From contig JACGCN010000002.1 in assembly GCA_014905825.1 (NCBI GenBank), positions 2,108,001-2,172,000 of the forward strand: a stretch of DNA of 64,000 bases, in the 5' to 3' direction. Below the pieces are notes generated by a model that was given only the letters and a program-made list of their open reading frames with translations, did no database searches and had not been told where the DNA came from. Source of the stretch: Lyophyllum atratum (taxonomy: Eukaryota > Basidiomycota > Agaricomycetes > Agaricales > Lyophyllaceae). Shown piece after piece: positions 22,601 through 31,731 of the stretch. Every line of letters begins with the position of its first letter. The stretch's first letter is position 1. A program made the translations under genes and the position numbers.

Positions 22601-24452
22601 TTTGTTCGGCACTCAGTTCGTCGTCTTCACCGATCACCGCACACTCGAAAATTTCCACAAACAGCGCGATCTTTCCCGCCGTCAGGCTCGGTGGACAGAG
22701 TTTATGTCGCAGTTCGACTGCAAAATTGTATATGTCAAAGGTGAGGATAACACTGTGGCTGACGCCTTGTCGCGCCTTCCTGGTGACGACGCTCTTGACA
22801 GTGCTGCTGCCGTTGCTGAAGCCGCCCTGTTCGCCGACATGCATGATGATGACCTTGTTACTCATTGCATTAACGCTGTTCTGCCCGTGTCGCGTTCCTC
22901 ATCACCGTTTGCATCGGCACATGCTCTAGCGCACCGTGTCGCCGCGCTGGACCCGCCGACAACCTCTGTAACACCAACTGTTGACCCGACTATCGTGAAA
23001 GACATCATTGCCGGCTACGCTAAAGACCCTTGGTGCAAGAATCTGATCGCTGCCGCACCTGGGATGACTAACCTGACTTGCGTCAACGAGTTGTGGTTCC
23101 TTGGTACACGTCTCGTCGTTCCTCGCGTGGGCACTGTACGCGAAACGATATTCAGACTAGCGCACGATTCCCTGGGACATTTTGGTTTTGAAAAATCGTA
23201 TGCCGTGATTCGCGCGGCTTATTATTGGCCGAAGATGAGACGGGATTTGGAATACGGTTATATCCCGGCATGCCGCGAATGTCAACGTTTTAAATCAACG
23301 ACTAAGGCGCCGCTTGGTCCTCTTCATCCATTGCCAATACCTGATGGTCGCGGTGAGTCCGTGGCCATGGATTTCATCGGTCCTCTACCCGACGACGACG
23401 GTGCAAATTACTTGCTGACTATCACGGACCGTTTACATTCTGATATTCGCCTGGTACCGACGACTACTGACGTGACCGCTGCGATGCTTGCTGAACTCTT
23501 CTTCGAACATTGGTATTGTGAAAATGGGTTGCCGTCTAACATCGTCTGCGACCGCGACAAGCTGTTCGTCTCAAAATTTTGGAAACATCTGTCGAAGCTG
23601 GTTGGAGTAAAAATGAAAATGTCGTCGTCTTATCATCCCGAAACTGACGGCGCGAGTGAGCGTTCAAACAAGACAATCAACCAAGCGTTGCGTTTTCATG
23701 TGGATCGTAATCAACATGGCTGGCGCTGTGCTCTCGGTCGCGTGCGTTTCGATCTCATGAACACCGTAAACAAATCGACAGGATTCTCACCGTTCGAATT
23801 GCGGATGGGTCGAAGCCCGCGTATCATCCCACCGCTAATCCCCGTGGCGCGGGACGCGGAAGCCGAGGAAATTTGTGCGCGCGAGGTCATTGAAAGGCTG
23901 CGTGCTGATACTATGGCTGCTCAAGATAACTTAATGCAAGCGAAAATTCAACAAGCAGCGCAGGCTAACAACAAACGCCGAGATGAATTCCCGTTCGAAG
24001 TCGGTGGCCGAGTACGCCTATCAACGGAAGACCGTCGGAATTCATACAAGAAAAAAGGCGAAAACAGAGTGGCAAAATTCATGCCTCGGTTCGACGGTCC
24101 TTACACCATCACAGGGATCAACCCAGAAGCATCAACGGTTACAATTGACATGCCTAACAGTCCTAAAACTTACAACACCTTTCACACCTCGCAGGTTCTT
24201 CCCTTCAAGGAAAACGACAGCAATCTTTTCCCCTCACGCGAATTCGCTCAGCCGGAACCGGTTTTGACAGAGGACGGCCAAGAGGAGTGGTTCGTCGACA
24301 GCATCATCGACGAGCGAAAACGCGGGAGAGGTGTCCAATACCTTGTCCGTTACAGCGGTTATGGACCGGAACACGACCGATGGCTCGCAGGCACGGAAAT
24401 GCGCAACAACGCGGCACTTACAACCTGGTTGGCAAGGAATGGTTCGGGTTAA
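19611..24452 (+). CDS. Gypsy-1 gag-pol polyprotein with chromodomain, 1613 aa
   Basis: One frame encodes the whole polyprotein. Gag occupies the first ~250 residues and ends in a Cys cluster (CFKCRRFYSGC). The aspartic protease motif near residue 401 reads LIDCGSH, with Cys in place of the usual Ser/Thr. RT has FSTIDMTNSFFQ and YLDDIVIYS (near 785). RNase H has FVTCDASDRRSGAVL (near 937). The integrase zinc-binding HHCC region is at about 1183-1226 (HDSLGHFGF...CRECQRF), and its core follows with MDFIGPLP and SSSYHPETDGASERSNK. A C-terminal chromodomain (VDSIIDERKRGRGVQYLVRY) marks it as a chromovirus. The start at 19611 (MPSTATLEF) follows the MITE by 56 bp. Confidence 0.95.
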   Translation: MPSTATLEFRDGKLPSLLDGDLTPRLVKDWERGCLEYFKHKAIKPEDQVSRAYTGLRDHRIRDWIAGDHDRIMTLTFPAFMTEVKTNYLPKDWVSKLRVRILSLRLDPDKGSFWDYCAEMQAMNSLLIGTPSHFPVTTELRNKIEAGLDIELSQKYFDEKLTEVVEWHDWLDAVRRIDESRTRAVKRQREIVEEAIQRAAKRPLTQSRFDNNGRSSSSKKSSSSSKPQSSDRSKPPPLHDDEKALLREHEGCFKCRRFYSGCTSLTCTTGFPDGRTYRTLTAADAALAATAAAAAKKTPSSSSSSKPRTAKPVAAIVPNAGSSSFTSWGDSPQRSGFVAAVLPDSPISGVLSDDSATESDGSSASDDDVRIAPFSVPHYLWDGLVTGPSIDLPLHVSALIDCGSHLVLINADLADHLGLRRFQLNEPLDVGLAMSPSTSSSKSTKGPQTSNILTEYCKLSLSSLDRSWTSNTVRAIIAPGLCTPIILGLPFLSHNHLVTDHHARTIIDSRCNYSLLNPACPIPIPAHKRISIRAAFNKTKAYRKAMVKELKVVCNARREQLEAACLFEVVKEVNVVAAVRTRIEELSTLESLKGFETNMKVEFEDIFKPIPHVRDLPRDVLAEIHVKTADQSIRTRTYQCPRKYREAWQTLIGEHLEAGRIRPSSSQYASPAFIIPKADPKVLPRWVNDYRELNANTVPDNHPLPRVDDILHDCGKGKFFSTIDMTNSFFQTPMHPDHVHLTAVSTPFGLFEWLVMPMGLRNAPAIHQRRVSTALRDYIGKICHVYLDDIVIYSQTLEEHHINVRKILEALRAAQLYVNPAKTNLYCTSIDFLGHHISAAGIEADGRKVDRILNWPTPKSSTDVRSFLGLVRYIAAFLPHLVDHTDILTELTRKECDTSFPEWLPCHQRALDAIKKIVVSRECLTTIDHDDKSKTIFVTCDASDRRSGAVLSFGDSWETARPVAFDSSTFKGAELNYPVHEKEMLSIIRALRKWRADLFGTQFVVFTDHRTLENFHKQRDLSRRQARWTEFMSQFDCKIVYVKGEDNTVADALSRLPGDDALDSAAAVAEAALFADMHDDDLVTHCINAVLPVSRSSSPFASAHALAHRVAALDPPTTSVTPTVDPTIVKDIIAGYAKDPWCKNLIAAAPGMTNLTCVNELWFLGTRLVVPRVGTVRETIFRLAHDSLGHFGFEKSYAVIRAAYYWPKMRRDLEYGYIPACRECQRFKSTTKAPLGPLHPLPIPDGRGESVAMDFIGPLPDDDGANYLLTITDRLHSDIRLVPTTTDVTAAMLAELFFEHWYCENGLPSNIVCDRDKLFVSKFWKHLSKLVGVKMKMSSSYHPETDGASERSNKTINQALRFHVDRNQHGWRCALGRVRFDLMNTVNKSTGFSPFELRMGRSPRIIPPLIPVARDAEAEEICAREVIERLRADTMAAQDNLMQAKIQQAAQANNKRRDEFPFEVGGRVRLSTEDRRNSYKKKGENRVAKFMPRFDGPYTITGINPEASTVTIDMPNSPKTYNTFHTSQVLPFKENDSNLFPSREFAQPEPVLTEDGQEEWFVDSIIDERKRGRGVQYLVRYSGYGPEHDRWLAGTEMRNNAALTTWLARNGSG

Positions 24453-24609
24453 ATTGTCCTTTTCCCCTTCGCCATGTCCCTGCCACCGGTAGCTTTCCCA
24501 CTGGGTTTTGACGCACCCGTGTGAGCAGTTTTTTTTAAATCTTACGCTACATTCCATTCTCGCTGTCCCTTCTGCTTCGTCTACTGGCTTTTTTTTGAGC
24601 GGGGGAGGG

Positions 24610-24820
24610 TGTAATCCTGGATTACGTACACTATTGACACATGCTTGGCGGCGTCCCCATTTATACCCGCCGCTTTACCTCTCCCTTCCTTCTTCCCTTT
24701 TTCCCCCATCTTTCATACCGCCACACGTATTCTCGCACAGACTCAACTCAAATAGAACTCGTTCCTGTTTTGGTGCGTCTGATTTCAGTGTTGCTCGCCC
24801 CGTACCAGGGCAAGCTTCCA
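24610..24820 (+). repeat. Gypsy-1 3' LTR
   Basis: 211 bp, identical by eye to the 5' LTR. It is followed by GGTGG and then by the resumed Ngaro-1 gag frame. Confidence 0.93.
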
Positions 24821-24825
24821 GGTGG

Positions 24826-25108
24826 GCAGCAAAACCTCCTCACCGACGTCCATCTCTTCACCAACCTCTGGACCGCAATCGGTTCACCCATGGGTCGGCT
24901 CGTCGGGACGGACGGAAGCAAAAAAGCTTCCGCTGGATCGGGAGGTATCCGCCACGAGTTATGTAACCGATTCAACTCAGCTGATAGGCCTTGCACCAAC
25001 GCCGCCGGCAAGTGTCGATTCATTCACCAATGCAGAAGCTGTGGCTCGAAGGATCACGGGGCAGCAAAGTGCCTCAAGGAAGGAGGCGGAGCGAAGCGCG
25101 AGGCCTAG
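24826..25108 (+). CDS. Ngaro-1 gag-like ORF, 3' part with zinc knuckle
   Basis: This is the continuation of the frame broken at 16909. It reads GQQNLLTDVHLF and carries two zinc-binding patterns. The first is CCCH-like (C-x9-C-x6-C-x3-H, starting CNRFNSADRPC). The second is a classical knuckle, CRSCGSKDHGAAKC, which is C-x2-C-x4-H-x4-C. The frame ends at KREA. The zinc knuckle supports a nucleic-acid-binding gag role. The same bases also encode the start of the RT frame in another phase. Confidence 0.8.
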
Positions 25109-26061
25109 GTATCTTCGACATAATCTTTGGGAGCAGCCTAAGTCCCTCTCAAAGTCAGCTGCCGACTGGACCGAAACAGCTGAACCCCTTCCCGCCGTTC
25201 CTCTTTCCGAAATCAACAATCCTATAGTTTCCGAAACCATTGCCACCTACCCAAATCTTTTCAAGATCGTCACTCCTATCAATGTCAATTTGTTTGAATT
25301 TCTCCTTTCCGATCATCCAAATCAACCGTTCGTGGCATCCATCTGTACAGGCCTTCGTGAGGGATTCTGGCCGTGGGCCGATACTCACTGGGGGGAATAT
25401 CCGGACGTTTACGACGCTACTTTCGGGACCCCAACTCACCCGGGAGAAGCACAATTCTTACGGGATCAGAGGGACATCGAGATTAAGAAAGGACGTTTCT
25501 CAGAGTCGTTTGGACGCGACCTCTTACCGGGCATGTATAGCATGCCGATTCATGCCATTCCGAAACCCCGCACAGATACATTCCGCATGATTACAGACCA
25601 GTCCGCCGGTACCTACTCCCTCAACTCAATGATTCAACGGGAGGACATTACCGGCTACCCGCTTGACGACATGTCTTTACTCGGCAACATGCTTCTTTTC
25701 CTTCGCGACGCGATCGGAAGGGACACCGACCTCATCTTATTCAAGTCTGACGTGGCTGAAGCCTATCGCCACATGCCGATGTCGCCTTACTGGGCCATCA
25801 AGCAGGTCAATACCATTGACGGCTTTCGCTACATTGATCGCTGTAACGCTTTTGGGGGTCGCGCCGCCCAGGCAATCTGGATCTCCTTCATGTCGTTGGT
25901 CATTTGGATAGCGAAGTATGTTCGCGGAATCCACCTGCTGCTGATCTATTCCGACGATGCGTTTGGGCCCTGCCTGTCGCACGACTATACTTTCTATCGG
26001 CCATACCGAAAATCACTACCTACCAACCAAGCGAGCTTCCTAGTACTCCTCGACGACCTCG
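24826..26061 (+). CDS. Ngaro-1 reverse transcriptase, 5' part (interrupted by Gypsy-2)
   Basis: The frame overlaps the end of gag and encodes an RT of the DIRS/Ngaro clade. Recognisable blocks are MPIHAIPKPRTDTFRMITD, LFKSDVAEAYRHMPM and the catalytic LLIYSDDAFG. The sequence breaks off after LDDL at 26061, where Gypsy-2 is inserted. It resumes at 37724 with GIPHTERKQVAGAP. The true start is unclear because the frame is already open far upstream, through 15745-16914 on the other side of Gypsy-1. Confidence 0.82.
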
Positions 26062-26262
26062 TGAGAGCCTGGCCCGGAGGGGACAAGGCTACACTAAACT
26101 GATCACACACCTGAATAGGACCTTGATATATTTCGTATACGAGGGACCAGATATGAGAGTAGGTGGTGGTGGTAGTTAGAGGTAAGAAGGTAAGTGGACG
26201 ACGTGTGGCCAGGTATGGCCACACAAACGTAAACAGACGGAATAGGTAATCGTAGGATTACA
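26062..26262 (-). repeat. Gypsy-2 3' LTR
   Basis: 201 bp; preceded by CCTCG. It is the downstream LTR in element orientation, next to the polypurine tract at 26263-26275. Confidence 0.92.
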
Positions 26263-26423
26263 CCCCCCCCCGCCCAAAAAAATTGACGCCATGTAAGTAG
26301 GAAAGAAGGCAGGATAACAAGGGGTCATGAAAAAATAAAACTGCTCACACGGGGGCGTTAAAAACCCAGTGGGAAAAGCTACCGGTGGCAGGAACATTGA
26401 GAAGGAGAACTGTACAATTCACC

Positions 26424-27758
26424 CTAACCGTTCCTAGCCAACCAGACGTCGAGGGCTTCGTTTTCGTCCATGTTCTTGCCGGCGATCCAGCGGTCGTGTT
26501 CCTGGCCGTATCCTGCGTACCGTACGAGGTACTGACGGCCCCTTCCACGTCGGCGCTCCGCGATGATTTCATCGACCAACCATTCCTCTTCACCGTCTTC
26601 CGTCACCACGGGCGGCGGTTCTGCGAACTTGCGAGAAGGAAACAGCGTGTCGTCGTTTTCATGGAAAGGAAGTAGCTCCGACGCGTGGAACGTGTTGTAC
26701 GTCTGTGGGGAATTAGGCATGGAAATAGTAACGTTTGACGTCGCCTCATGAATCCCAGTTATCTCATAGGGACCGTCATACCGAGGCATGAATTTCGCTG
26801 CGTGCTTTTCGCCTTTCTCTTTGTAGAGCTTGCGACGATTCTTGGTTGAAAGCCGCACGCGATCTCCGATTGCGAACGGAAACTTGGAAGAACGAGAAGA
26901 GTTCGCCTGGGCAGCTTGTTGGATCTTGGCCTGTATCATGTTGTCGGAGGCGCACGATGTTGCTACTGCGATCCGCTTCGCAATGTCATATGCGTCGATT
27001 TCGTCAGTGGACGCCGACTTTTCCGGTGGGACAAGAGGAGGTATCACGCGCGGGCAACGACCCGTGCGTAGGTAGAAAGGTGAAAACCCTGTGGATTTGT
27101 TAACTGTGTTCATGATATCGAAACGCACCCGCCTCAGCGCGGAGGACCATCCTTTCTGGTTCCGGTCGACGTGATAGCGGAGGCATTGGTTAATCGTTTT
27201 GTTGGAGCGTTCGCTGGCACCATCTGTCTGCGGGTGAAAGGCCGATGACATCTTGACCTTGACGCCAATGAGCTTTGTGAGATGCTTCCAAAATTTGGAT
27301 ACGAAGAGTTTGTCTCGATCGCAGATGATGTTTAAGGGCAACCCGTTTTCGCAGTACCAGTTGTCGAAAAATAGTTCGGCCAGCCCGCGGGCAGTCAGGT
27401 CAGTACGAGTCGCCACAATCTGGACGTCGGAATTAAGACGGTCGGTCATTGACAGGATACAATTAAGCCCGTTCTCCTCAGGCAGCGGTCCGACAAAGTC
27501 GATTGCCACCGAATCGCAACGCGCATCGGGCACGGGCAGCGGGTGCAAGGGCCCGAGAGGAGATGCAGTAGTAGCTTTGAAACGTTGGCAGTCGCGACAC
27601 GCGGGGATGTAGCTGAGTTCGAGGTCACGCCTCATCTTGGGCCAGTAGTATGCGTCCCGCAGCATAGCGTAGGACTTATCAAATCCGAAGTGACCCAGCG
27701 CGTCATGCGCGGCCTGGAAGATGGATTCGCGAATTGAACCGACGCGAGGAATCACAAG
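26424..27758 (-). pseudogene. Gypsy-2 pol, integrase and chromodomain part after a premature stop
   Basis: The frame continues directly after the TGA at 27759-27761. It holds the HHCC zinc region (HDALGHFGF...CRDCQRF), the integrase core (IDFVGPLP, MSSAFHPQTDGASERSNK) and a C-terminal chromodomain (VDEIIAERRRGRGRQYLVRY). Compared with Gypsy-1 the two frames align without gaps around the stop, so the break is a single nonsense change and not a boundary between two genes. Confidence 0.9.
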
Positions 27759-30700
27759 TCAATTCCCAAGGAACCATAACTCGTTTTCAAAACGGAGCAA
27801 GGGCATGCCCGGAGCGGCGGCCACGAGGTTCTTGCACCAGGTGTCGGTTTTGTAGCCCGCCTTTATTTCCTCGAGGATTTTCTTGTCCACGGAAACAGTC
27901 ATGGACGTTTGAGGCACTGGTGATAGTGCATTAATGCGGTGTGCCAAGGAAAATGCAGATGAGAAGGGACAAGAAACGGATACTGGCAGGATGGCGTTTA
28001 TACAATGCGACACGACATCGTCGTCATGCATGTTGGCAAAGTCCGGAGCGTCTTTCACGGTGTCCGAGGAACTTTGGAATTCCTCAGGTAGACGCGAAAG
28101 TGCGTCGGCTACGCTGTTGTCTTCGCCCTTAACATAGACGATTTTGAAATCGAACTGTGATAGGAACTCCACCCATCGTGATTGTCGACGGGATAAGTCG
28201 CGTTGGTCATGGAAGTTCTCGAGCGTCTTGTGGTCTGTGAATACGACGAAACGCGTTCCGAACAGATCTGCCCGCCATTTCCTCAGAGCGCGAATTATGC
28301 CAAGCATTTCTTTCTCGTGAACAGGATAGTTCAGCTCCGCTCCCTTGAATGTCATGGAGTCGAAAGCCACGGGACGCGCGGATTCCCAATCATCGCCGAA
28401 CGACAATACTGCTCCTGAACGCTTGTCGCTTGCGTCGCAGGTAACGAAGATTGTCTTTGTCGGGTCGTCGTGGTCTATAGTCGTCAAGCATTCGCAACTG
28501 ACAACCAAGGCTTTTATCGAGTCGAATGCAGACTGATGGCGAGGAAGCCATGCTGGGAAGAGTTTGTCACACTCGTGAGTGGTGAGTTCGTTCAGAACAC
28601 TGGTGTGATCCGCCAATCTCGGCAAGAAAACTGCGAGGTATCTAACCAGACCGATGAAGGCACGAACATCGGTAGCAGTCTTTGGTCGCGGCCAAGCCAG
28701 AATACGGTCAATTTTGTTGCCGTCAGGTTCGATGCCGTTGGCGGAGATGTGGTGCCCGAGGAAGTTGATGCTTGTACAGTAAAGGTGTGTTTTCTTGGGG
28801 TTGACGTAAAGTCGAGCCGTGCGCAAGGCTTCGAGAACGGCACGAACATGTTCATGATGTTCTTCAATGGAATTCGACCAGATGACGATGTCATCAAGGT
28901 AGACATGGCAGATTTTCCCTATCAGATGCCTGAGCGCCGCTGTAACCCGACGCTGATGAATCGCCGGTGCGTTGCGCAATCCCATCGGCATCACGAGCCA
29001 TTCGTATAAGCCGAAAGGCGTGCTAACTGCAGTCAAGGGTACGTGGTCGGGATGCATTGGTGTTTGAAAAAAGGAATTGGTCATGTCAATTGTTGCAAAG
29101 TACTTCCCCTTCGCGCAGTCATGCAAGATGTCGTCGACGCGAGGGATGGGATGATTATCCGGGACTGTCACTGCATTCAATTTCCTGTAGTCGTTGACCC
29201 AGCGTGGTAAGACAGTCGGGTCCGCTTTTGGGATGATGAATGCGGGAGACGCGAATTGCGAGGAAGAAGGCTGGATGCGTCCAGCATCCAAATGTTGACC
29301 AATGAGGGTTTTCCATGCCTCTCGATATTTTCGAGGGCACTGATATGTTCGGGTCTTAATATTATGGTCGGCGGTCTTTAGATGAATCTCAGCAAGGACA
29401 TCGCGAGGAAGCTCGCGTGCATGTGGAATGGGCTCGAAAATGTCCTTAAACTCCTCCTTGAAGTTGTGTTCATGCTTCTTAAGCTCCTCCTCGGAAGATA
29501 ATTCGATGATGCGGTCGCGGACAGCCGCCGCAACGTTCATATGTTCAGACTCGTGAAGGAGGCCATTCGATACTAAAACATGGAGGCGCGTCGCACACGC
29601 TGCTTTTAGCTCACGCAACATAGTCTTCCGCAGGACCTTAACACGCGCAACCGTCTTCTTGAAAGAATTGAATTTACGTGCAGTAGGTGGCGGGGTTACA
29701 GGTGCTGGTGCTAAGAGATTATAATTACAACGCGTATCGATGACGGAACGATGGAAGTGATCGGAGACGATGTGGTTCGCATGCAGGAATGGAAGACCGA
29801 GAATGATTGGGGAACAAAGATTAGGCGCGATAATAGCGCGTACAGTCGTAGAAGTCCAAGCTTGATCTAAAGACGTGAGGGACAGTTTGCAGTATTCTGT
29901 AAGGGACGTTGCTTGAGAGGTAGCGTTCGATAAGGCGACATCAACTAGAATAGGTTCATGCAGGCGGCGGCGTTGAAGACCCAGATGAGTTACTAAATCT
30001 GCGTTGATGAGGACAAGGTGTGAGCCCGAGTCAATCAAAGTCGCGACAGGGACAGGACGCTCTACGTTTGGTCCAGCCGCAAGGCCTCGCCAAATGTAGT
30101 GGGGCATGGAGAAGGGGATGTGACTTACGTCGGAGTTCTCGTCAACAGATTCATCCGTGTCGGTTTCCTCGTCAGAGGATGACGACGTGGGCATGACGAC
30201 GGCGATAGACGAACCGGTGCCGCTCTGGTTCCAATCACCGATGGCGGCCACAGGTTCGCCTTGCTTCCGAGTAGTCCCCTGCATGCCGGAACTGGACGTC
30301 CCGCGAGCCTTCGCAGCGGCGACGTCAGCAGCGGTAAGATGTTTGTAGGTAGCACCGTCCGGGAAATCGAAAAGACAGTTGCATGGTTTGCACGCGACGA
30401 AACATTGGCGACACTTGGTGCATCCGGAGTTGGCTAGAAGAAGTGCTCTCTCGTCGTCTTGAAGAGGTGGCAGCGGAACGAAGGGTCTGGAGGAGCGCGA
30501 AGCGTTGGCAGCTGTGCTCCCCTTCCCCTTTGATGAGTAGGAGGTGTTGTAGGAACGAGAATTGGTCACGAGCGTGCGTTCGCGCTTGTGGGCGTGGGCT
30601 GCAGCTTCCTCCGCCTCCTCGCGGAGACGTTTGGACTTCTCATGGCGCTTCTCATCAAGTCGACGGATCTCGTGGAGCCAGGCGTCGAAGGCTTCGACGT

Positions 30701-31084
30701 TGGCGATCTCCTTATCGTCGTACTTGCGGCGAAGCACGGGATCGAGGTTCGCCTCGATCAGGTTTCGCAGGGCATTGGTTTTGGGATCGAGGTAAGACGA
30801 GGTGCCGAAAAGGAATGTGTTCATGGACTGCACATGGGCAGACCAATCCCAGAACGACCACAAGGCGGGATCTAATCGGAGGCTCCCGATTTCGCCTCGC
30901 AGTTTGTTCTCCCAGTTGAGAGGCAGATACTTCTTCTTGAGCTCGGTGATGAACTCTGAGAAGGTCAGGGCGACGATGTGTTCGCGGTCGCCATCGTACC
31001 AATCCCGGATACGGTTGTCGCGAACCCCCTGCATAGCACGACGAACGCGGTTGGCCTCAGCGACTTCCGAAGTTTGGAAGAAGT
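27759..31084 (-). pseudogene. Gypsy-2 gag (3' part), protease, RT and RNase H
   Basis: The frame starts abruptly at the Gypsy-3 junction with DFFQTSEVAEANRV and runs about 1100 codons. It has a gag Cys cluster (CTKCRQCFVACKPC), a protease with the canonical LIDSGSH, RT with YLDDIVIWS, and RNase H with FVTCDASDKRSGAVL. It ends at FLGN followed by TGA; Gypsy-1 has an Arg codon at the matching place. Missing N-terminal gag lies beyond Gypsy-3 at 36785-37061. Confidence 0.9.
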
Positions 31085-31089
31085 CGTTG

Positions 31090-31298
31090 TGTAAGCATGG
31101 CACGCTTACCTCCAACTTACTGACAACCACGTCATGGTGACAAGATCACGTTACCGTTATGGTCACACCTATATATATAGACAGAGAACGCGCCTTTGTA
31201 TCTTCACCTTACTTTTCAATACAGACTTCGTTACTGTTTTGTCTGCGCGTCTCTGTATCATCAACGCTCTAGTGGTCAGACACCAGCGTCTGATTACA
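31090..31298 (+). repeat. Gypsy-3 5' LTR
   Basis: 209 bp. It begins with the interrupted palindrome GTAAGC...GCTTAC and is followed by CTTTTTTTTAAAC, the same 13 bases found after the Gypsy-1 LTR. Confidence 0.93.
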
Positions 31299-31731
31299 CT
31301 TTTTTTTAAACATCTGCGACTGTATAATCGCGCGGGATTGCCCACGAGATTACCATATTCCTTCTCGCTTCTCCCGTGCCACCCCTGTCACGTCAAGAAC
31401 CCCGAACCAAGGATCAGCGCTCCCGCCTTGTATAAAGGAAACTTGTAGCGCGTCCCCACACGCGTCCGAACACAAACGCTCCCAAATCAACCTTCCCGCC
31501 AATACCGTCTCCCCGCCGCTCCCGCCAAGCCGACGTTTATTCACGTCCTGGTAATCCCATCGTCACGCCCTGGCGATCCTCACCCGTGCTCAACAGGCAG
31601 CAGGCCCAGTAGCATCCGCATCCGCGTCCGCCTCACAAAGAGCGGATTCTCCACCTCCGCCACCACCGTCGCCCCCGCCACCACCTCCATCTCCACCGCC
31701 TCCACCGCCTTTATCAGATCCTCCTTCGCCA
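31299..31731 (+). other. Gypsy-3 leader
   Basis: Noncoding leader of 433 bp between the 5' LTR and the first ATG of gag-pol. The last 140 bp are C-rich, with runs of CCACC and CTCC, and no gene is seen. Confidence 0.6.

Larger units (their letters stand above)
16910..24820 (+). mobile_element. Gypsy-1: chromodomain Ty3/gypsy LTR retrotransposon
   Basis: Two 211-bp LTRs (16910-17120 and 24610-24820) read identically and run TGTAATCC...GCTTCCA. They are flanked by the 5-bp duplication GGTGG (16905-16909 and 24821-24825). The internal part has a single intact gag-pol frame (19611-24452). A purine tract, GAGCGGGGGAGGG, ends at the right LTR. The leader between LTR and gag is swollen by two further insertions: a Tc1/mariner element and a hAT-like MITE. 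Identical LTRs and an open 1613-codon frame point to a very recent, possibly active copy. Confidence 0.95.
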
